DNA of 64,000 nucleotides, taken from contig CAZIVP010000016.1 in assembly GCA_964542915.1 (NCBI GenBank), forward strand, positions 22,818 to 86,817. The letters are read 5' to 3'. Below, one piece after another: positions 59,058 to 64,000 of the stretch. The stretch is from CAZIVP01 sp964542915. GTDB lineage: Bacteria; Calditrichota; Calditrichia; Calditrichales; Calditrichaceae. Every line of letters starts with the position of its first letter. Positions within the stretch are counted from its first letter, which is position 1. A program made the position numbers and the translations under genes. A model generated the notes under the pieces. It saw nothing but the letters and a program-made list of their open reading frames with translations, was not told the DNA's origin and searched no databases.

Positions 59058-59480
59058 ATGGATCGAAACTGGTTAGAGGAGCTATCCCAGATCAGCAATG
59101 TACAGGCGGTTTATGTGCTTAATTCCGAGGGAGAAGTTCTCCAATCGTTCGGCACCCGTTTTAGTAAAAATGTTTTAAACAGTTTAATTAAACATCTATT
59201 CAGGATAGCAACGGTCTTCCAAGGCCGTTCCCATTCGTTAAACATGATCGAATTTTATTGGGATAGTGTATATATCGTTTGCAGGTTTGATAGGGGGACC
59301 ATGGTACTGATTGCCTGTAATTTGCCGGTTTCCTCGGCGCTGTTGCGGATGACGCTCAATGTCGCTGCAAATCAGTTAAGCAAGGACAACAAGATCAAGG
59401 GAGCGGCCTTAAAAGCCGATAAATGGTTAAAGGATGATTTGAGCGATAGCGAAAAAAATATGTTGTCTAAATTGAAATAA
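59058..59480 (+). CDS. Roadblock/LC7-like small protein
   Basis: A 140-residue cytoplasmic protein with a roadblock/LC7-like fold: an N-terminal helix (WLEELSQIS), the VQAVYVLNSEGEVLQSFG strand-turn-strand, a long middle helix, then SVYIVCRFDRGTMVLIACN and a final helix LLRMTLNVAANQLSK. The family binds small GTPases of the MglA/Rag type. A C-terminal charged tail follows (SDSEKNMLSKLK). It lies 31 nt after the PATAN gene in the same transcript as the GTPase gene. It is shorter and more diverged than the second roadblock protein of the island. Function inferred from fold and context only. Confidence 0.7.
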   Translation: MDRNWLEELSQISNVQAVYVLNSEGEVLQSFGTRFSKNVLNSLIKHLFRIATVFQGRSHSLNMIEFYWDSVYIVCRFDRGTMVLIACNLPVSSALLRMTLNVAANQLSKDNKIKGAALKADKWLKDDLSDSEKNMLSKLK

Positions 59481-59528
59481 AGCGCTGTTTGGTGTAACTT
59501 AATGCTTTAATAAAACGATGAAAGGCAT

Positions 59529-60014
59529 GTGGCAAACGAAACCCTTATACCGGACAAAGACGACGTATTTACGTTGGAGCAAGGGAGCTCGCCAGCGGAA
59601 GTAACGCTCCGCTCGCGGGAGTGGGCTGTGATTACCCAGGTGGACGGCCATAAAAGCGTCGCGGATGTGGCGCGGATTCTGGCGCTTGGAAACGATGAAG
59701 CGGCTCAAATATTCGCCGGATTGCAGGAAAAAGGTTTAATAAATAAACTCCGATCCAAAAAGAAAGACCGGCGCATTGTTCCAGAGAAGTTCTTTAAATG
59801 GCTACAAAAAGAGCTGACGCGTTTTGTAGGGCCGGTTGCTCCATACTTACTCGAAGATACCATTTATGATCTGGGAATAAAAAAGGATGACTGCGACATT
59901 GAGCATCTTCCCATATTAATCGAAACTTTGAGCGATGAAATAAAAGATGACGGCAAGAGGCTCCAATTCCAGGAAACAATGTTGAACAATTATAAAGAGT
60001 TGTCAAAATCTTGA
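59529..60014 (+). CDS. Winged-helix-like protein of the GTPase island
   Basis: A 161-residue cytoplasmic protein with GTG start. Residues about 1-80 resemble a winged helix of the type that follows PATAN proteins: DDVFTLEQGSSPAEVTLRS, REWAVITQVDGHKSVADVAR and DEAAQIFAGLQEKGLINKL, with a helix-turn-helix and a beta-wing. The C-terminal half is helical (KWLQKELTRFVGPVAPYLLE, EHLPILIETLSDEIKDD), a pattern I associate with GTPase-associated regulators in other bacteria. Since the DNA-contacting helix is short of basic residues it may bind protein rather than DNA. The stop overlaps the next gene start by 4 nt. In the actinobacterial conservons the analogous position is held by CvnC (DUF742), which is also winged-helix-like. 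Confidence 0.65.
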   Translation: MANETLIPDKDDVFTLEQGSSPAEVTLRSREWAVITQVDGHKSVADVARILALGNDEAAQIFAGLQEKGLINKLRSKKKDRRIVPEKFFKWLQKELTRFVGPVAPYLLEDTIYDLGIKKDDCDIEHLPILIETLSDEIKDDGKRLQFQETMLNNYKELSKS

Positions 60015-60763
60015 AGTTTTTAAGCTTACGCTGGAAAATCGGCGGGATTTTAATAGTCAGTAACCTGATTCTGGGCGTGCTTTTGATTATTGCGGTAAAC
60101 CGAACTGTCTCGGAAGACCTTGGTGCTCAATTGATTGCACGCGGTCGGACGATTGCTGCTAATCTTGCGCAATATTCTGCCGAACTATTATTAAAAAAAG
60201 ATGTGGTTGGGTTGCGTCAACTGATCAATAGCAGTTTGAACTTCGAGAGTGTGCAGTACATATTAATTCATGATAATGAAGGACATATATTAGCCGACAA
60301 TTTTAACAGTGATGTCCCGGATGCCCTGAAAGAGATCAATTATGTGGGACGCGAAGTCCCGACCCGGGAACCGGATTTGGTACATTTGCAATCGACCGAT
60401 GTTTATTGCTATGATGTATGGATGCCGGTTGAAGAGGGTTATCTTGGGTATATTCGGGTTGGCATCAAAGAAAAGTTTGTATCTCAAACCATAGCACATA
60501 CAAACTTGATTATTATTATAACGATCCTGGCGGTAACAGTTATCGGAATTATAATTGTAATTTTACTGGCGAACCGAATGATTACGCCAATCCTTTACCT
60601 TACACGAAAAGCGGAAGAGATAAGCCAGGGGCAACTTGAACAGGAGGTCTCGGTAAAAACCGGAGATGAAATAGAAAAATTGGCGGGAGCGTTAGACCGT
60701 CTGAGGGAAAGTGTAAAAATTGCGCTCGATCGTTTAAAGAAAAATCAACAAATGCGCATGTAA
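60011..60763 (+). CDS. Membrane receptor with extracytoplasmic sensor and HAMP domain, no output domain
   Basis: A 250-residue inner-membrane protein. Helix 1 (about 9-29, IGGILIVSNLILGVLLIIAV) and helix 2 (about 164-186, IIIITILAVTVIGIIIVILL) flank an extracytoplasmic domain (about 30-160) with a sensor-like pattern (LLLKKDVVGLRQLINSSLNF, YILIHDNEGHILAD), probably a Cache/PAS-type fold. After helix 2 comes a HAMP domain (about 187-240) with the NRMITPILYLTRKAEEISQG motif and a short coiled coil. It ends there, without kinase, methyl-accepting or cyclase output. The TTG start overlaps the preceding stop by 4 nt (TTGA), so synthesis is coupled to the winged-helix protein. It likely signals by direct contact with the roadblock/GTPase proteins or the kinase. 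Confidence 0.85.
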   Translation: MKFLSLRWKIGGILIVSNLILGVLLIIAVNRTVSEDLGAQLIARGRTIAANLAQYSAELLLKKDVVGLRQLINSSLNFESVQYILIHDNEGHILADNFNSDVPDALKEINYVGREVPTREPDLVHLQSTDVYCYDVWMPVEEGYLGYIRVGIKEKFVSQTIAHTNLIIIITILAVTVIGIIIVILLANRMITPILYLTRKAEEISQGQLEQEVSVKTGDEIEKLAGALDRLRESVKIALDRLKKNQQMRM

Positions 60764-60781
60764 GATAAATGAGGTAATATC

Positions 60782-61294
60782 ATGGTACAAACCAAGAAGT
60801 TACAGGATGGCAGCCGCCAGGTAATTTTGAGTGGTAAGCAATACGAGCATATTACAAAGATACTATCCGAGCTTGCCACAAAGACCAAAGCTTCGGCCAT
60901 ATTATTTGCCGATATGAGCGGGCAGTTAATCAGCCAGCGCGGGAATACTGAAGATATGAATACGACTGTTCTATCGGCTCTGGCTGCGAGTGATTTTGCC
61001 GCTACTTCGGAAATGGCGAAGCTGGTGGGTGAAGAAGCTAAATTTAAATTACTCTTTCACGAAGGCGAGAAACGCAACGTTTACCTGTCGAATGTGGGTG
61101 ACGATTTTTTTCTCGTTGTGGTATTTGATGTAAGCGTAACTCTTGGCTTAATTCGGATTTATACCAAAAAAGCGATTGAAGACCTCGGTAAAACATTGGC
61201 AGAAGAGCCGTCCCAGGAAGATAAAGATCAGCAAAAACTTGATTCCGATTTCAGCAGCTTGCTCGGTGATGCACTGGACGATACTTTTAAATAA
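60782..61294 (+). CDS. Roadblock/LC7-domain GTPase regulator, MglB-like
   Basis: A 170-residue cytoplasmic protein whose core (about 20-130) is a clear roadblock/LC7 domain: QYEHITKILSELATKT, SAILFADMSGQLISQRG, a serine/alanine-rich helix (TTVLSALAASDFAATSEM) and the strands VYLSNVGDDFFLVVVF. Such proteins homodimerise and act as GTPase-activating proteins or co-GEFs for MglA. The C-terminal 40 residues are acidic and low-complexity. The gene stands 32 nt upstream of the GTPase gene, the classical MglB-MglA order. It differs from textbook MglB in its acidic tail. Function inferred by family and order. Confidence 0.88.
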   Translation: MVQTKKLQDGSRQVILSGKQYEHITKILSELATKTKASAILFADMSGQLISQRGNTEDMNTTVLSALAASDFAATSEMAKLVGEEAKFKLLFHEGEKRNVYLSNVGDDFFLVVVFDVSVTLGLIRIYTKKAIEDLGKTLAEEPSQEDKDQQKLDSDFSSLLGDALDDTFK

Positions 61295-61326
61295 AATCAG
61301 ATGGTAATTAAGAGGCGAGGAACAGG

Positions 61327-61911
61327 ATGTTTATAAATTGGGCGTTGCAGGAAATTAATCTGAAAATTGTTTATTACGGACCGGGTATGAGTGGTAAAAC
61401 TACTAACCTGGAGTATATTCATTCAAAACTGGATCCCTCCCTTAAGGGCGATTTGGTTTCTCTTAAAACAAAAGAAGACCGGACAATCTTTTTTGATTTC
61501 ATGCAAATTGAAGTGGGCCGTATTAAAGGGAAAAAACCGAAGTTCAATTTGTATACCGTACCGGGCCAGGTATATTATGCTTCCAGTCGAAAGGTTATTC
61601 TCAACGGCGTCGATGGAATCGTGTTCGTTGCTGATTCGCAACCACACCGTATGGAAGCCAACATTGAGACGCTCTTGGATCTTGAGAATAATCTCAAACA
61701 GGATAATCATTCCCTTGAAGAATTCCCGTGGGTAATCCAATATAATAAACGTGATCTACCGGGAGTGGAATCGGTTGAAGAACTTCAAAAACGACTCAAT
61801 TTTTTCGGCGTACCCCATTTTGAGGGGGTTGCGGTACGCGGCGATGAAGTATTCAACACATTGAAAGCTGTTATTAATTCGGTTGTCAAAAAAGTGCAAA
61901 CCGAATTATGA
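61327..61911 (+). CDS. mglA: MglA-like small Ras-superfamily GTPase
   Basis: A 194-residue GTPase of the MglA family, which in Myxococcus and Thermus sets cell polarity and directs motility machinery. G-motifs: P-loop YYGPGMSGKTTN (residues 16-27), a RTIFFDFMQIEVGRIKGK switch I-like segment with the MglA-type two-residue register shift, TVPGQVYYASSRK (G3; the Gly of DTAGG is here Pro-Gly-Gln), VFVADSQ and the base-specificity motif NKRDLP. Family-wide MglA features (the FDF before the G3 strand, TVPGQ) place it in the MglA group rather than in Rab/Ras. It follows a roadblock gene. With HAMP, winged-helix, PATAN and two-component partners upstream, it is the output switch of the island. Confidence 0.93.
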   Translation: MFINWALQEINLKIVYYGPGMSGKTTNLEYIHSKLDPSLKGDLVSLKTKEDRTIFFDFMQIEVGRIKGKKPKFNLYTVPGQVYYASSRKVILNGVDGIVFVADSQPHRMEANIETLLDLENNLKQDNHSLEEFPWVIQYNKRDLPGVESVEELQKRLNFFGVPHFEGVAVRGDEVFNTLKAVINSVVKKVQTEL

Positions 61912-62013
61912 GCGGCGAAGACTTTATTGGTATTATAAATGGAAATTACTAAAAAACTGTTTTATAACTTAACCTTTGCAGTTGGATAATCGTTCTTTAA
62001 ATCTGGAAATTCG

Positions 62014-63333
62014 GTGCTGAATTTATTTCATAATAAAGAGTCCGGACAGTCAAATAGACAAACCATCGGTGCCTGGATTCTTTATGATTTCGCCAATTCT
62101 GCATATACAACCCTCATTGTTACGTTTATTTACGCTACCTATTTTACGCAAGCTATCGCCCCGGATACAATCGTGGGTACTACACTTTGGTCGCGTGGGG
62201 TTACCATTACGGCTATAGCCGTGGCATTACTTTCGCCGATTATGGGAGCGTTTGCCGACCTCGGCGGTTATCGTAAAAAATTTCTTTTCTCATTTACCAC
62301 AGTTACGATCATCGGCACGATTTTCCTTTACACCGCATTACCAGGCCAAATCTATTATGCGCTGATCTGGTTTGTGATCAGTAATATCGCTTTTGAGATG
62401 GCCAGCGTATTTTATAACGCCTATTTACCCGATATCGCCCCGCAGGATAAAATTGGAAGGATTTCCGGGTACGGCTGGGCGTTTGGATACGTTGGCGGTC
62501 TGTTGGCCATGTTCATTGCAATGGTCGGTTTTGTAGACGCCGAAACCCCGTGGTTTGGCTTTACCACAGAGCAAGGTGAAAACGTAAGAGCAACAAACCT
62601 TTTGGTAGCGACATGGTTTGCAATATTCAGCGCGCCTTTTTTTATTTTTGTTAAAGATCATCGTAAAACCAAAAAAGTACTTAAAAAAAGTCTGGTTAAA
62701 AGCGCTTTTCAGGATTTGGCAAAAACGCTGAAGAATATCACTCATTTTAAAAATATTGCACGTTTTTTATTAGCACGCCTCATATATAATGACGGACTTA
62801 TTACTATTTTTGCGTTCGGAGGTATCTACGCCGCAGGAACGTTTGGATTCACGTTCACGGAAATCATGATGTTTGGGGTGGTCTTAAATGTGGCGGCCGG
62901 ATTGGGCGCCTATGCCATGGGATTTATTGATGATCGCATCGGCGGCAAGAAAACGATTCAAATCAGTTTGTGGTGTCTGATCGCGGCTACAATTTTAGCC
63001 GTCCTGTCGCCGTATAAATGGATGTTCTGGACGGCCGGCATCCTTGTTGGTATTTTTTCGGGACCGAATCAGGCGGCCAGCCGATCCCTGATGGGACGAC
63101 TAACCCCCAAAGAGCGGATCAATGAATTTTTTGGTTTCTTTGCCTTTTCGGGAAAATTCACGGCGTTTATGGGTCCGTTTCTGCTCGGCGTATTAACCGA
63201 CATATTTGCATCACAGCGGGCGGGCGTATCCGTTGTCGCTCTGTTTTTCCTTCTGGGCAGCATTATTTTGGCGACGGTGAAAGATCCGAGCCAATCCGAC
63301 GATAATAGCATTTCCCAACCGAAACAAGCATGA
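62014..63333 (+). CDS. Major facilitator superfamily transporter, UMF1-type
   Basis: A 439-residue polytopic transporter with 12 predicted helices. The start of helix 1 carries the UMF1/Atg22-like signature GAWILYDFANSAYTTLIVTF, followed by YNAYLPDIAP after helix 4, GRISGYGWAFGYVGGLLAMF and the late MGRLTPKERINEFFGFFAF. In fungi the relative Atg22 exports vacuolar amino acids; in bacteria the substrate is not known. A GTG start is used, without a strong ribosome site. It lies about 100 nt after the GTPase gene and might be separately transcribed. No neighbouring metabolic gene hints at the substrate. Confidence 0.88.
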   Translation: MLNLFHNKESGQSNRQTIGAWILYDFANSAYTTLIVTFIYATYFTQAIAPDTIVGTTLWSRGVTITAIAVALLSPIMGAFADLGGYRKKFLFSFTTVTIIGTIFLYTALPGQIYYALIWFVISNIAFEMASVFYNAYLPDIAPQDKIGRISGYGWAFGYVGGLLAMFIAMVGFVDAETPWFGFTTEQGENVRATNLLVATWFAIFSAPFFIFVKDHRKTKKVLKKSLVKSAFQDLAKTLKNITHFKNIARFLLARLIYNDGLITIFAFGGIYAAGTFGFTFTEIMMFGVVLNVAAGLGAYAMGFIDDRIGGKKTIQISLWCLIAATILAVLSPYKWMFWTAGILVGIFSGPNQAASRSLMGRLTPKERINEFFGFFAFSGKFTAFMGPFLLGVLTDIFASQRAGVSVVALFFLLGSIILATVKDPSQSDDNSISQPKQA

Positions 63334-63742
63334 TTACCCTCGAAGCTCCGGCAACCGCTTTTTGAAAACCGAAAAGGTTCGATTCTTTAGAAATGCCTCT
63401 GTCTGGTATCCCAAAAAATGTTAACTTTCTCTGGCTTACATTAATGAATGTAGATGCACAACGGTCCATTGCTTTTCTTTATTTACCATTTTCTGTGGAT
63501 CCTCGAAGTGGACGGATTTGCTTGAATGGAATGAAAAGCGCTGCACGAAATTATCAAAATAGGACATGGTCTCTTTAAAACCGCGCTTGGGATGGGTAAT
63601 CTTAACAAATGACACCGGATGCTGCGTGAAAAACAGGGATTATAGTTTCTGAGAAGCGCATTCTTTCGACTTTATAAATGAAATTGCGTGTTTCTCATGC
63701 ATTTTGTATAATTATTATTTTTAGAATTTTAAATGCAATCTA
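63334..63742. other. Intergenic stretch before the tRNA cluster
   Basis: Roughly 400 bases without a credible gene; short frames on both strands lack ribosome sites. No terminator-like hairpin with a T-run is evident after the transporter. The last part is AT-rich and leads into the tRNA promoter. Confidence 0.4.
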
Positions 63743-63770
63743 TTGACAATCCGAAATATTTTTTTATATT
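63743..63770 (+). promoter_or_regulatory. Sigma-A promoter of the tRNA cluster
   Basis: Perfect TTGACA, 16-nt spacer and TATATT (5/6), with the transcript starting about 18 nt before tRNA-Thr. Confidence 0.7.
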
Positions 63771-63794
63771 ACAAGACTCATGTTTTTTGGAATC

Positions 63795-63867
63795 GCTGGC
63801 GTAGCTCAATTGGCAGAGCAACTGATTTGTAATCAGTAGGTTGGAGGTTCAAGTCCTCTCGCCAGCT
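63795..63867 (+). tRNA. tRNA-Thr (TGT)
   Basis: Acceptor arms GCTGGCG/CGCCAGC pair perfectly; the anticodon stem ACTGA/TCAGT holds loop TTTGTAA with anticodon TGT; the T-loop is TTCAAGT. CCA is not encoded. It lies about 80 nt upstream of tRNA-Gly. Confidence 0.97.
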
Positions 63868-63946
63868 CGCATCGCGAGATGTGTTGGCTTAGCCTTTTCA
63901 GGGGTTATGTTAGCACCGCAAAAGTTAGTGAGGTTGGGGTAAATAT

Positions 63947-64000
63947 GCGGGAGTAACTCAGCTGGCTAGAGTCACAGCCTTCCAAGCTGTTGGTCGCGGG
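63947..64000 (+). tRNA. tRNA-Gly (TCC), 3' end outside window
   Basis: Starts with acceptor GCGGGAG; the anticodon stem ACAGC/GCTGT holds loop CTTCCAA, anticodon TCC. The window ends before the T-arm. The order Thr(TGT) then Gly(TCC) resembles the tRNA cluster that precedes tuf in many bacteria. Confidence 0.93.

Overview
The window looks like the chromosome of a Gram-negative bacterium of the FCB supergroup that is not a typical Bacteroidota member; Calditrichota or a close relative is my best guess. This rests on a SprA-type outer-membrane translocon, two PorV/PorQ-family proteins, three proteins ending in type IX secretion (T9SS) C-terminal domains, LptF/LptG-family permeases, many lipoproteins, an MglA GTPase with roadblock partners, and TTGACA-type promoters rather than the TTTG-type promoters usual in Bacteroidota. 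The placement is an inference; no 16S rRNA is present. No transposase, phage gene or CRISPR array was seen.

Layout. 1-8.6 kb: the 3' half of an RND efflux pump, a PAS/zinc-ribbon protein, a ferritin-like protein, a DsbD-type reductase with a secreted redoxin, and a GAF-PAS-AAA+ sigma-54 activator. 8.6-11.5 kb: a probable sigma-54 promoter preceded by three related operator-like sites drives a SAM methyltransferase, followed by a PLP decarboxylase. 11.6-23.7 kb (minus strand): seven tightly packed genes, sprA, prmA, a Ppx-family gene, a lipoprotein, a T9SS cargo and two PorV/PorQ genes. 24-26.6 kb: two LptF/LptG-type permeases. 26.6-32.6 kb (minus): a secreted endonuclease I with a T9SS tail, then a CsgG/PEGA, repeat-lipoprotein and LPP20-like operon.

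32.8-49 kb: a 58-residue ORF behind a near-consensus promoter, arginine deiminase, a CBS protein, a four-gene minus operon (Ntn hydrolase, NFACT-R protein, phosphohexomutase, HAD phosphatase), phosphofructokinase, a large beta-propeller T9SS protein, a trans-sulfuration enzyme, a GH13 lipoprotein and a CNNM/CorC-type protein. 49.3-56.7 kb: tRNA-Gln, rplY, pth, a membrane pyrophosphatase, rpsF-rpsR-rplI and priA. 56.8-61.9 kb: an eight-gene signalling island of histidine kinase, response regulator, PATAN protein, roadblock protein, winged-helix-like protein, HAMP-only receptor, second roadblock protein and MglA-like GTPase. The window closes with a UMF1-type transporter, tRNA-Thr(TGT) and the start of tRNA-Gly(TCC).

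The parts that most deserve attention are the signalling island, which has the gene logic of the actinobacterial conservons plus a two-component pair; the self-contained sigma-54 module; and the T9SS operon that mixes translocon, shuttle-type and cargo genes with housekeeping genes.
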